Source of the DNA: Mycolicibacterium sp. CBMA 247
GTDB lineage: Bacteria > Actinomycetota > Actinomycetes > Mycobacteriales > Mycobacteriaceae
Direction of reading: 5' to 3'
DNA: 64,000 nucleotides
Assembly: GCF_009729095.1 (NCBI RefSeq)
Contig: NZ_VTGX01000004.1
Span: forward strand, 614,131 to 678,130
Position numbers and translations under genes: made by a program. Positions 17,250 to 25,353 of this stretch are shown here, piece by piece. Below the pieces are notes generated by a model, which saw only the letters and a program-made list of their open reading frames with translations, searched no databases and was not told the origin of the DNA. Position 1 is the stretch's first letter. The number at the start of each line of letters is the position of its first letter.

Positions 17250-17997
17250 ACCCGGCACCGGTCGGGTCGGCCACCGCGGCCAGCCGACCGTACGGGGTGT
17301 CCTCGGCCGGCCGCACCACCGAGCCACCGTTGGCGACGATCACCTCGATGGTCTTGTCCACCTCATCGGCGCCGAAGAAGGTGGTCCAGGCCGACGGCGC
17401 GCCCTCTGGGATGATCGCCGATCCGTCCATCACACCGAGCAGCGCCTCACCGTCGAACACCGCTGTGCTGTAGCGGAACTCGTCGGTGTCCGACTCGACC
17501 TGAGTGGTCCAGCCGAACACCGTCCGGTAGAAGTCCAACGCCCCGGCGTAATCGCTGGTGGTCAGCTGGTGGTACACCGGCGCGCTCGCCTCGTTGAACA
17601 CCGCGAAGCCCTCATGCCCGGCCGGCTGCCAGATACCGAAGAACCCGTTCGCGGTATCGGTCATCATCGCCATCCGGCCCTTGGCCGGGATGTCCATCAC
17701 GCCACCGCAGTTGCTCCCGCCGGCCGCAGTGACCGCCGCCACCGTGGCATCGGCATCGGCGGTGTGCAGGTAGGTGTTCCAGGAATCCGGGGCGTTCCAC
17801 TGCGGGTCATTGCGCATCAGGCCGGCCACCACCCGGCCGTCGACTGACGCGGTGACATAGCCGCCGTACTCGGGGCCGCCGGTCTCGAACGTCCAGCCGA
17901 ACACCGCACCGTAGAACTGCTGGGCACGCTCAAGGTCGGACGTGGTCAGGTCGATCCAGTTGGGGGCGCCCAGCGGCGCGCTCTGACGGGTAACCAC
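17224..17997 (-). CDS. VOC family protein, two glyoxalase-like domains (Rv0911/Cfp32-like)
   Basis: 257 aa with tandem vicinal-oxygen-chelate domains: PNWIDLTTSDLERAQQFYGA at about residues 13-32, and YHQLTTSDYAGALDFYRTVF at about 145-164. Each ends in the usual G-R-x-A/M strand (AKGRMAMMTDTANGFFGIWQ; PYGRLAAVADPTGAGFNL). The GTG at 17997 is preferred over ATG 18012 because AGGAGA lies 6 nt before it. Relatives include the M. tuberculosis Rv0577/Rv0911 proteins. No reaction can be assigned. Confidence 0.87.
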   Translation of the reverse strand: MVTRQSAPLGAPNWIDLTTSDLERAQQFYGAVFGWTFETGGPEYGGYVTASVDGRVVAGLMRNDPQWNAPDSWNTYLHTADADATVAAVTAAGGSNCGGVMDIPAKGRMAMMTDTANGFFGIWQPAGHEGFAVFNEASAPVYHQLTTSDYAGALDFYRTVFGWTTQVESDTDEFRYSTAVFDGEALLGVMDGSAIIPEGAPSAWTTFFGADEVDKTIEVIVANGGSVVRPAEDTPYGRLAAVADPTGAGFNLSSLQG

Positions 17998-18072
17998 GAT
18001 ATTTCTCCTCAACGGTGATTGGTCGGTCGCTAGGTCTGACCATCACCGCGCGGAAAACTCATCGCTGACTGC

Positions 18073-18130
18073 CGAGCAGACATAAAACTGCCCTTTTTGG
18101 CCGTCGAAAGGGCAGTTTTATGTCTGCTCG
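18073..18130. terminator. 24-bp perfect inverted repeat after the catabolic operon
   Basis: Arms at 18073-18096 and 18107-18130 pair without a mismatch around a 10-nt loop. The left arm begins CGAGCAGACATAAAACTGCC and then CTTT. It lies 11 nt past the stop of the last acyl-CoA dehydrogenase gene, so it most probably terminates the 11-gene minus-strand operon. On the minus strand no long U-run follows. Confidence 0.75.
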
Positions 18131-18140
18131 CGGAAGAAAA

Positions 18141-19181
18141 TTACTGGTACCGCTGGGCGATCTTGGCGCGGTGTTCGGCGGGCGAGCCGAACAGGGAACG
18201 GTTGAGCGCGGCCCGCTTGAGATAGACGTGCACGCCGCTCTCCCAGGTGTAGCCGATGCCACCGTGCAACTGCATGGCCTTGCCTGCTACCTCGACAGCC
18301 GTCTCGGTCGCATAGGCCTTGGCCATCGATACTGAGACGGCGCCGCCACCAGGATTCTCAATGGCCGCGTTCACTAGTTGACGAGCCACCGAGATCCGCA
18401 CCAGCATGTCGGCGCACGCGTGCTTGACGGCCTGGAATGTGCCGATCGGCCGGCCGAACTGCTGACGAACCCCGGCATAGGACACCGTGGCGTCGAGCAT
18501 GGCCTGCGCGACGCCCAGGCTGTCGCAGGCCACCGCGAGTGCGGCCCGCTCGGAGAGTGCGCGCAGCCCGGCCTCGGGGTCGCCGGCGAATCGCCACACC
18601 GCGTCCTCGTCGACCTCCACGCCCTCGGCCGTCACGCTCGCCAGACTGCGGGTCTCGTCGAGTACCGGCTGCCCGGTGACCGTCAGCCCGGGTGCATTGG
18701 CGGCCACGTGCACCAGCACCGCGACCCCGTCGGCGTCGCGTGCGGGCAACAGCAGCCGTTGAGCTCCGGCCGCGTCGAGCACAAAGGTGGCCCTGCCGTG
18801 GATCCGCCAGCCCAGCCGGGTGGTGGCCAGTTCGAAGGGTGCCGGCTCGGCTCCCCCGGGCAGCGCAAGCGCGGCCCGGATGCCACCGGTCACCACGGCC
18901 CGCAACAGCGCGTCACGAGATTCGCCAGCCTGCACCGCACCCAGGGCTCCGATGGCCAGCACGGCACCACCCAGGTAACCGGTGTTCGCGGCGGCGCGGC
19001 CCAGCTCCTCACAGATCACCGCAACCTCAGCGAAGGTGGCGCCGGCGCCGCCGGCCTCCTCCGGGGCATCCAGCCCAATCCAGCCGGCCGAGACCAGCAG
19101 CGGCCACTCGATGGTGTCCTTGGCCAGCAGATCGGCTGCCACGGACCGCAGTTCGTCGTGTATCTCAGCGAATTCGTTCAT
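18141..19181 (-). CDS. acyl-CoA dehydrogenase, short subunit (last gene of the operon)
   Basis: 346 aa with the acyl-CoA dehydrogenase fold. The N-terminal helical part (AGWIGLDAPEEAGGAGATFAEVAVICEELGRA) and the C-terminal part (GVRQQFGRPIGTFQAVKHAC; MQLHGGIGYTWESGVHVYLK) are present. The middle lacks the GFSEPEAGSD-type FAD/substrate loop seen in its neighbour. It pairs with the 388-aa dehydrogenase directly upstream; mycobacterial steroid-type dehydrogenases form alpha2beta2 tetramers from such pairs. The start ATG at 19181 shares its A with the upstream TGA (TGATG). Confidence 0.9.
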   Translation of the reverse strand: MNEFAEIHDELRSVAADLLAKDTIEWPLLVSAGWIGLDAPEEAGGAGATFAEVAVICEELGRAAANTGYLGGAVLAIGALGAVQAGESRDALLRAVVTGGIRAALALPGGAEPAPFELATTRLGWRIHGRATFVLDAAGAQRLLLPARDADGVAVLVHVAANAPGLTVTGQPVLDETRSLASVTAEGVEVDEDAVWRFAGDPEAGLRALSERAALAVACDSLGVAQAMLDATVSYAGVRQQFGRPIGTFQAVKHACADMLVRISVARQLVNAAIENPGGGAVSVSMAKAYATETAVEVAGKAMQLHGGIGYTWESGVHVYLKRAALNRSLFGSPAEHRAKIAQRYQ

Positions 19182-20347
19182 CACACCGCACTCGGTTCTC
19201 GGGGCAGGCCCAGACCACGCTCACCGATGATGGTGCGCTGGATCTCGCTGGCACCACCGGGGATGGTCCATTCCCATGATCCGATGAAGTCGAGCATCCA
19301 GGCGCCCGACTCCCAGCCACTGGACGCCGGTTTCGTCAGCACGGTGTGGGCGGCCAAGCCTCCGATCTCCGCACCGAATCCGGTCATCCGCTGCAACAAC
19401 TCGCTGTAGTACAGCTTGACGATCGAGGCGTCGGCCGGCCCGGCCTGCCCAGCCTCGGTGCGCTCCACCAGATCCCGGCACAACCCACGCAGGCCGGTCA
19501 GCTCGATCTCGAACTGCGCAAGCCGGTCGGCCACCACCGCATCCTTGACCGGGGCGCAGGCCTGCAGCAGCCAGTTGAAACCCGCATTGCCCAGTCGCTC
19601 GGACAATTCGAGCATGGTCATGCCGCGCTCGGCGCCCAGAGTGGCCTGGGCAACCTGCCAGCCCTTGTTCACCGGTCCGATCAGGTTTGCCGCTGGCACC
19701 GCCACATCGTTGAGAAAGATCTCGCAGAAGTGCGAATCCCCCACGGCGTTGCGGATCGGCCGCACATCGATGCCGGGTGTGGTCATGTCCATCAGGAAGT
19801 ACGAAATGCCATGCCGTTTCGGCGCATCCGGATCGGTGCGGGCCAGCAGCAGACACCAGTCGGCGTGCATCGCACCACTGGCCCACAGCTTCTGACCGTT
19901 CACGATGAAGTTCTCGCCGTCGGCCCGTGCCGTGGTGCGCAGGGCGGCCAGATCGGATCCGGCCTCCGGTTCGGAGAAACCCTGCACCCAGATTTCACCG
20001 TCGAGGATGGCGGGTAGGTGACGGCGCCGCTGCTCGTCGGTGCCCGCGGCCAGCAATGTGGACGCGGCGTGATGGATCCCGACGAAGGCCAGCACCAGCC
20101 GGGGCGCATCGTGCGCGGCCAGCTCCTGGTAGAGCACGATCTGTTGGGGCACGGACATGCCGCCGCCCCATTCAGCAGGCCAGTGCGGGACCGCATACCC
20201 GGCGGTGTTCAACTCGGCGAACCAGGACTTCTGGAAGGAGACGAATTGGTCGTCGCCGACGCCGGTTTGGTTGGGGCGCCAGCCTTTCGGGACGTGCGCC
20301 GCACACCAGTCCCGCACAGTGGCCCGGAACTCGTCGAGCTCGCTCAT
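19181..20347 (-). CDS. acyl-CoA dehydrogenase, long subunit
   Basis: 388 aa, full-length acyl-CoA dehydrogenase. It has the flavin/substrate loop WVQGFSEPEAGSDLAALRTT, LWASGAMHADWCLLLARTD, and the C-terminal helix bundle ending WTIPGGASEIQRTIIGERGL. The enzyme introduces the alpha-beta double bond in an acyl-CoA, with FAD as cofactor, passing electrons to ETF. The ATG overlaps the upstream stop (ATGA). With the next gene it probably forms a heteromeric complex. The chain is not assignable from sequence. Confidence 0.92.
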   Translation of the reverse strand: MSELDEFRATVRDWCAAHVPKGWRPNQTGVGDDQFVSFQKSWFAELNTAGYAVPHWPAEWGGGMSVPQQIVLYQELAAHDAPRLVLAFVGIHHAASTLLAAGTDEQRRRHLPAILDGEIWVQGFSEPEAGSDLAALRTTARADGENFIVNGQKLWASGAMHADWCLLLARTDPDAPKRHGISYFLMDMTTPGIDVRPIRNAVGDSHFCEIFLNDVAVPAANLIGPVNKGWQVAQATLGAERGMTMLELSERLGNAGFNWLLQACAPVKDAVVADRLAQFEIELTGLRGLCRDLVERTEAGQAGPADASIVKLYYSELLQRMTGFGAEIGGLAAHTVLTKPASSGWESGAWMLDFIGSWEWTIPGGASEIQRTIIGERGLGLPREPSAV

Positions 20348-21273
20348 GAGAACAACCCGGTGAGTCCACGCCGTCCCAGCCGGGCGGTCAGGGTGTCGCG
20401 GGTCGCCGATACCCCGAATGGTAAGCGACGCAACGGCTGGCTGTAGCGCGACAGCCAGGACAGTACGGTCTCATCGCAGAAGCCGACGGCCCCGTGCAGC
20501 TGATGACACACCCGGAACACCACCTCGGCGGCCTCGATGGCGGCCAGCCGCAGCGCCAGCGCATCGTTGATCGCCTCGTCGGCCGGGTGGGTGCCCAGGC
20601 TCCACAGCGCGTACTTCGCCAGGATGTCGACACCGCTGCGTTCCACCTCGGCATCGGTCAACTGAAACTGCACGCCCTGGAAAGACGACAGCGGCTGACC
20701 GAACTGCTTGCGCAAGCTGACGTGCGCCGTGGTCAGATCGATGGCCCGGTCCAGCATTCCGAGCAAGGTCCACGACGGCAGCACCAGCGCCAGCGCCACG
20801 TCCCCGACGCCTGCGGTGTCCACCGCGGAGAGCTCCAGTGCGGTGGCAAACGACGGACCGGACGCGCCGATCTTGGTCACGGCGCTGCGCACGCCGTCCA
20901 ATGTGACGGTGGCCCAACGGTTGTCCAACCCCTGCAGCGCTGCCTCGGGTGCCGCGGCATCGATGACGATCAACCCGTCGACGTCGAGATCCTCGGGGCG
21001 CGACAACCGCTCGGCCACCGGATAGGGCAGCGCCCAGTAGCCGGCGCTGCGGCACAACGCGGCCGCGGCCTCCAACGAGTCCGCATCGGTGCGCGGCTCC
21101 AGCTCGAAGGCTCCCAGGCTTTCCAGAACGGGAATGATCAGGCTGGCACGGGTATCGGGCTTGACGTCGGCCTGAGCCAGCAGCTGATCGCCACCGGCGG
21201 CCTCGAAGGCCCTGAGGGCCTGGCGGCCATACTCTTTGGCGTCATCGCTGAGATCGAGGAGCATCGCCGTCAC
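20344..21273 (-). CDS. acyl-CoA dehydrogenase, short subunit
   Basis: 309 aa, shorter than a standalone dehydrogenase (about 380 aa). The N-terminal half is divergent (AAGGDQLLAQADVKPD... YWALPYPVAERLS). The C-terminal helical domain is conserved (LRKQFGQPLSSFQGVQFQLT; CHQLHGAVGFCDETVLSWLSR). This asymmetry is typical of the partner subunit in heterotetrameric mycobacterial acyl-CoA dehydrogenases. It follows the 383-aa subunit with a 4-nt ATGA overlap, making the first of two long/short pairs in this operon. Confidence 0.9.
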   Translation of the reverse strand: MTAMLLDLSDDAKEYGRQALRAFEAAGGDQLLAQADVKPDTRASLIIPVLESLGAFELEPRTDADSLEAAAALCRSAGYWALPYPVAERLSRPEDLDVDGLIVIDAAAPEAALQGLDNRWATVTLDGVRSAVTKIGASGPSFATALELSAVDTAGVGDVALALVLPSWTLLGMLDRAIDLTTAHVSLRKQFGQPLSSFQGVQFQLTDAEVERSGVDILAKYALWSLGTHPADEAINDALALRLAAIEAAEVVFRVCHQLHGAVGFCDETVLSWLSRYSQPLRRLPFGVSATRDTLTARLGRRGLTGLFS

Positions 21274-22421
21274 GCCTTTCCGGCCAGCATGGTCCGCGAC
21301 AGCAGGATGCGCTGCATCTCGATGCTGCCCGAGGACACCGTGGACGCCTGCGAGTACCGCCAGTGGTCCTCGACCTCGGCGCGGAAGTACTCGGCGCCGT
21401 CCGTACCCCTTGGGACGGACGCGGCGATTTCCATGAGCACCTCGGCGCTCTCCTGGTCCAGTCTGGTCACCGCGATCCGATATGCCGCGGAGTCACCGGG
21501 ATTCACCCGCCCGGCGGCTTGCATAGACACCGCCCGGTAGGCCATCAGCCGGGCCCGGCGGCAGTGCGTGAGCATCCGCGTCCACCGGCCCCGCAACTCG
21601 GCGGGCAACTGCTCCCACTTGTCGCCGAGTACTTCGGGGGCAGCCTGCAACAGCCGCTCACAGCGCGCATAGCGCGCGATGCCGACGCGCTCGAAGGACA
21701 CCACGTCCTGCACGATCGACCAGCCCTGGTCCACCGTGCCCAACACATCGGATTCGGTCACCTTCACGTCGTCGAAGAAGACTTCGTTGAGATGGTGCGG
21801 GCCCATCATGGTGCGGATCGGGCGCACCTGAATACCCGGCGAATCCATCGGCACCAGGAAGATGGTCATGCCCTGTTGCTTCTTTTCACCCTTGGAGGTG
21901 CGGGCCAGCAGGAAGCACCACTGCGCCATGGTGGCGTAGGAGGTCCAGATCTTCTGGCCGTTGACCCGCCAGCCGTCGTCCTCCCGGCGGGCAAACGTAC
22001 GCAGCGAAGCCAGGTCGGAACCCGCCTCGGGCTCGGAAAACCCTTGGCACCAGATCACTTCGCCGTTGGCGATCGGCGGCAGGTGCTTGCGCTGCTGCTC
22101 ATCGGTGCCGTGCCGCATGATGATCGGGCCCACCCAGTTGACGCCCATGTACTGCGCGCCGCGCGGCTCGTGGTGCGCCCACATCTCCTCGCGCACCACG
22201 GTCTGCTCCCACACTGAGGCGTCGCCGCCGCCGAACTCCTTCGGCCACGACATGCACAGCAGGTGCTGCTGCGCCAGCGTCCGGCAGAACTGTTGGGCCA
22301 CCGCCAGGTCGGCGGGGTCATCGGTGAACGCCCCGAGAAAGTCGGCGGGCACCTGGTCGGCGATCAGCGCACGCAGCTCACCGCGCAGCGTGTCGGCCGC
22401 CTCACCAAAATCGAAATCCAC
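21270..22421 (-). CDS. acyl-CoA dehydrogenase, long subunit
   Basis: 383 aa, canonical. It contains WCQGFSEPEAGSDLASLRTF, IWTSYATMAQWCFLLARTSK, and the C-terminal YSQASTVSSGSIEMQRILLS. The last motif is an S-G-S-I-E variant of the G-G-T/S-x-E/Q FAD contact. It likely oxidises a branched or ring-containing acyl-CoA, judged from neighbours. It starts 34 nt after the CoA-transferase stop, the only sizeable gap in the downstream half of the operon, so an internal promoter is possible there. Confidence 0.92.
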   Translation of the reverse strand: MDFDFGEAADTLRGELRALIADQVPADFLGAFTDDPADLAVAQQFCRTLAQQHLLCMSWPKEFGGGDASVWEQTVVREEMWAHHEPRGAQYMGVNWVGPIIMRHGTDEQQRKHLPPIANGEVIWCQGFSEPEAGSDLASLRTFARREDDGWRVNGQKIWTSYATMAQWCFLLARTSKGEKKQQGMTIFLVPMDSPGIQVRPIRTMMGPHHLNEVFFDDVKVTESDVLGTVDQGWSIVQDVVSFERVGIARYARCERLLQAAPEVLGDKWEQLPAELRGRWTRMLTHCRRARLMAYRAVSMQAAGRVNPGDSAAYRIAVTRLDQESAEVLMEIAASVPRGTDGAEYFRAEVEDHWRYSQASTVSSGSIEMQRILLSRTMLAGKA

Positions 22422-22454
22422 TCCTGGCCTTTCTATTCCGCTCTGCCTCGCCCG

Positions 22455-23606
22455 CTAGCCGGCTATATCGCGGGGACCGAGCTCGGCAAGCACCTCGGCG
22501 GTGTCGGCTCCCAATTCCGGCGCGTACCCGGCGACCCGGCCCGGGGTCCGGGAGAACCAGGTCGGCACACCTGGCATCCGCACCCGGCCGTGCGGGGTGT
22601 CGATGGTCTCGAACAGGCCGACGGCGTTGAGATGCTCGTTCTCGAACAGCTCGTCTGGGGTGAGCATGGGGGCCGCCGGAATCTCCAACTCCGCGAACAG
22701 GTCCAGCCACTCCGCGGTGGTGCGTTCTTTGAGGGTCTTGGCCACCAGGCCGTAGACCGTGTCGATCTGACGGGCCCGCTGCTCCAGCGTCGCGTACTCG
22801 GGACTGTTCCAGACGGGCTGCACCCGGTCGACGAACGCATTCCAGTGCTTGTCGTTGTAGACCAGCGCCGCGATGTGACCGTCCTTCGTCTCATACGGCT
22901 TGCGGTTGGGGGTGACCGCCCGCGGGTACAGCGCAGGCCCCAGCGGGGGGTCGAACATGGCGCCGTTGGCATGTTCGACCAGCATGAAGGAGGCCATGGT
23001 CTCGAACATGCTGACCTCCACCTCCTGCCCCTCACCGGTGCGCTCCCGGTGGAACAGCGCCATCGTCGTGGCGTAGAGGGCGGTCAGCCCGGCCACCTTG
23101 TCGGCCATGATCGTGCCGACGTAGGACGCCTCACCGGTCAATTGCTGTTGCACCGCAGGCAATCCGCACTCGGCCTGGATGGTGTCGTCGTAGGCGGGCC
23201 GGTCGGCGTCCGGGCCGCGCCGGCCGTAGCCGTAGCAGTTGGTGTAGACGATGCCCGGGTTGATGGCCGCCACGTCGTCGTAGCCGAAGCCGAGCTTGGT
23301 GATGGCCTTGGCCCGCATCGAGTGGATGAACACGTCGGCATCGGCGATCAGTGCGCGCAGGTCGGCCTTGCCCTGCGGCGAGCGCAGATCCAGCACCACG
23401 CTGCGCTTGCCGCGGTTGACGTTGACGAACACGCCGCTCATGCCGGGGGCCGGCCCGACCGAGATGTAGCGGGTGTTGTCCCCCGCCGGTGTCTCCACCT
23501 TGATGACATCGGCGCCCATGTCGGCCATGATCTGCGTGCAGTACGGCCCCATCACCATGGCGGTGAGGTCGACGACCCGAACCCCGTGCAGTGGACCGGT
23601 TGTCAT
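22455..23606 (-). CDS. CaiB/BaiF (family III) CoA-transferase
   Basis: 383 aa. The family III fold is clear from GVRVVDLTAMVMGPYCTQIM at the N-terminus and MADMGADVIKVETP. The catalytic Asp is at residue 169 in TIMADKVAGLTALYA, the same position as in formyl-CoA transferase. It moves CoA from one acyl-CoA to a free acid, so it can activate a pathway acid without ATP. It overlaps the upstream SDR by ATGA. The operon therefore has a CoA-transferase while the divergent arm encodes two ATP-dependent ligases. Confidence 0.92.
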   Translation of the reverse strand: MTTGPLHGVRVVDLTAMVMGPYCTQIMADMGADVIKVETPAGDNTRYISVGPAPGMSGVFVNVNRGKRSVVLDLRSPQGKADLRALIADADVFIHSMRAKAITKLGFGYDDVAAINPGIVYTNCYGYGRRGPDADRPAYDDTIQAECGLPAVQQQLTGEASYVGTIMADKVAGLTALYATTMALFHRERTGEGQEVEVSMFETMASFMLVEHANGAMFDPPLGPALYPRAVTPNRKPYETKDGHIAALVYNDKHWNAFVDRVQPVWNSPEYATLEQRARQIDTVYGLVAKTLKERTTAEWLDLFAELEIPAAPMLTPDELFENEHLNAVGLFETIDTPHGRVRMPGVPTWFSRTPGRVAGYAPELGADTAEVLAELGPRDIAG

Positions 23607-24526
23607 GATCGGACCCCCTGCCTCGCCGCCATCTCAAAGCTGTAGCGGATGTGGTTGGCATGTCCATCGGGAACAACCGGGAAGATCACCAGTTCGCTGA
23701 CATCGCGGATGCTGTCCATCTGGTCACCGACCTCCTCCATGGTCCACGACGGCTGGTACACCCCCGGGGTCTCGGCGATGACGGCGCGGGCCAGCCGCCC
23801 GGCGATCGCCACGAAGAATTCACCGGTGACCGAACAGGATTCGTGAGCCAGCAAGCCCACGGCCGGCGCCACCAACTCCGGGCCCATCGGCGGATAGGCC
23901 GAGGTGTCCAGCCCCTCGGCCATCCGGGTCACCGCGCCCGGAACGATCGCATTGCACAACACGCCCTCGGCAGCGCCCTCCAGCGCCACCACATTGCACA
24001 GCCCGAGGATCCCGGCCTTCGCCGCGGCGTAACTTGCCACCTCACGGTTGCCATACAGCCCGCCGATCGACGAGGTCAGCACCACCCGGCCGTAACCGGC
24101 CTCGCACATGAGCGGAAAGGCCGGGCGCACAACATGGAACGCACCGCGCAGGTGCACGTCGAGCACCGCATCGAAGTCGTCGTAGCTCATCTCCTTGAGC
24201 GAGCCGCGGCGCACCGTGCCGGCGTTGTGGATCAGGATGTCGAGGCGACCGAAGTGCTCGATCGCCGCGTCGATGATGGCCTGGCCGCCTTCGGCTGTCG
24301 CAACCGAATCGGTGACGGCGACGGCTTGTCCACCGGCCGAGACGATTTCGTCGGCCACGTCCTGTGCGGGCGCAGAGTCGCCGCCGTCCCCGGTGAGACT
24401 GCCACCCGGATCGTTGACGACGACTTTCGCGCCCCGCGACGCCAGCAACAGGGCGTACTCGCGGCCCAGCCCCCGGCCGGCGCCGGTGATGACGGCGACG
24501 CGATCATCGAAACTGAGTGTGCTCAC
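23603..24526 (-). CDS. SDR family oxidoreductase, MFE-2/HSD17B4-like hydroxyacyl-CoA dehydrogenase type
   Basis: 307 aa. FDDRVAVITGAGRGLGREYA, then NDPGGSLTGDGGDSAPAQDV with a long loop before VADEIVSAGGQAVA, is the hallmark of the (3R)-hydroxyacyl-CoA dehydrogenase domain of peroxisomal multifunctional enzyme type 2. The active site SSIGGLYGNREVASYAAAK (Ser, Tyr, Lys) is intact. About 50 extra C-terminal residues follow the core. It probably performs the third beta-oxidation step, oxidising the hydroxyl formed after the dehydrogenases. No enoyl-CoA hydratase gene lies in this operon. Confidence 0.9.
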   Translation of the reverse strand: MSTLSFDDRVAVITGAGRGLGREYALLLASRGAKVVVNDPGGSLTGDGGDSAPAQDVADEIVSAGGQAVAVTDSVATAEGGQAIIDAAIEHFGRLDILIHNAGTVRRGSLKEMSYDDFDAVLDVHLRGAFHVVRPAFPLMCEAGYGRVVLTSSIGGLYGNREVASYAAAKAGILGLCNVVALEGAAEGVLCNAIVPGAVTRMAEGLDTSAYPPMGPELVAPAVGLLAHESCSVTGEFFVAIAGRLARAVIAETPGVYQPSWTMEEVGDQMDSIRDVSELVIFPVVPDGHANHIRYSFEMAARQGVRS

Positions 24527-25353
24527 GCGAAGGACTCCTCGCCCTCGAGCTTGGTGCGCTGCAACAACCGGCCCGACGTCGGGTCGTACGGTGTGGCCCG
24601 GTGCATGGTTCCGGTGTTGTCCCAGATCACCAGGTCACCAACGGTCCAGCGGTGCCGGTAGGTGAAATCGGGCTGGGTAGCCCAATCCCGCAGCCGCACC
24701 AGCAGTTCGGCGCTCCGACGGAAGTCGACATCGACTATGTGGCGCGCGGTGGCGCCCAACACCAGCGACTTGCGGCCGGACTGGTGCGTCCACACCAACG
24801 GCAGCTCCCGGTCACCGATCGCCATCATGCGGCGCAGAGACTTCGCGCTGGGTTCGGGGTCGTAGTAGAACAGCGTGTTCCACGCCGAGTGCATCACCCG
24901 TAGCCCCTCGATGTCGGCCTTGTCCTCGTCGGACAGGTCGTCATAGGCGGCATAGGTGTTGCAGAACTCGGTGTCGCCCTCCTCGGGGCTGCCCAGCACC
25001 ACGCTCTGCAGCAGCGAGGCCAGGATCGGTACGTCGTTCATGGTTCCGTCGATGTGCCAGTACAGCGAGCCCTTGAGGTAGTCGGCCTGCTTGTTCACCT
25101 CGGTGTCGAGGGAGACTTTGTACAGTTTTTCGCCGGCATGTTCCGTAGCGAACGTACCCAGGGTTTCGGTGAACGCGATCTGCTCGTCGTCGGTGAACCC
25201 GATCTGAGGGAACACCAGAACCCCGCGCTGCTCCAGCAGTTCCCGGATCCGCCCGGCATGCTCACCGGAGAGCAGCGTGGCCTTGTCGGCGCGGATCTCG
25301 GTTCCGATGCGCGGCTTGATATCCCGGGTGTCGAGCGCAGTGGTCGTCGTCAT
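24523..25353 (-). CDS. TauD/TfdA family Fe(II)/2-oxoglutarate dioxygenase
   Basis: 276 aa. The metal triad is visible: His100 and Asp102 in LYWHIDGTM, and His251 in GTMHRATPYD. The 2-oxoglutarate-binding Arg262 is in TSGRLLQRTK. Family members hydroxylate or cleave sulfonates, aryloxyacids, carnitine precursors and acyl groups at unactivated C-H bonds. Located between an SDR and a Baeyer-Villiger enzyme, it likely hydroxylates a pathway intermediate. It overlaps both neighbours by ATGA. Confidence 0.92.
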   Translation of the reverse strand: MTTTTALDTRDIKPRIGTEIRADKATLLSGEHAGRIRELLEQRGVLVFPQIGFTDDEQIAFTETLGTFATEHAGEKLYKVSLDTEVNKQADYLKGSLYWHIDGTMNDVPILASLLQSVVLGSPEEGDTEFCNTYAAYDDLSDEDKADIEGLRVMHSAWNTLFYYDPEPSAKSLRRMMAIGDRELPLVWTHQSGRKSLVLGATARHIVDVDFRRSAELLVRLRDWATQPDFTYRHRWTVGDLVIWDNTGTMHRATPYDPTSGRLLQRTKLEGEESFA

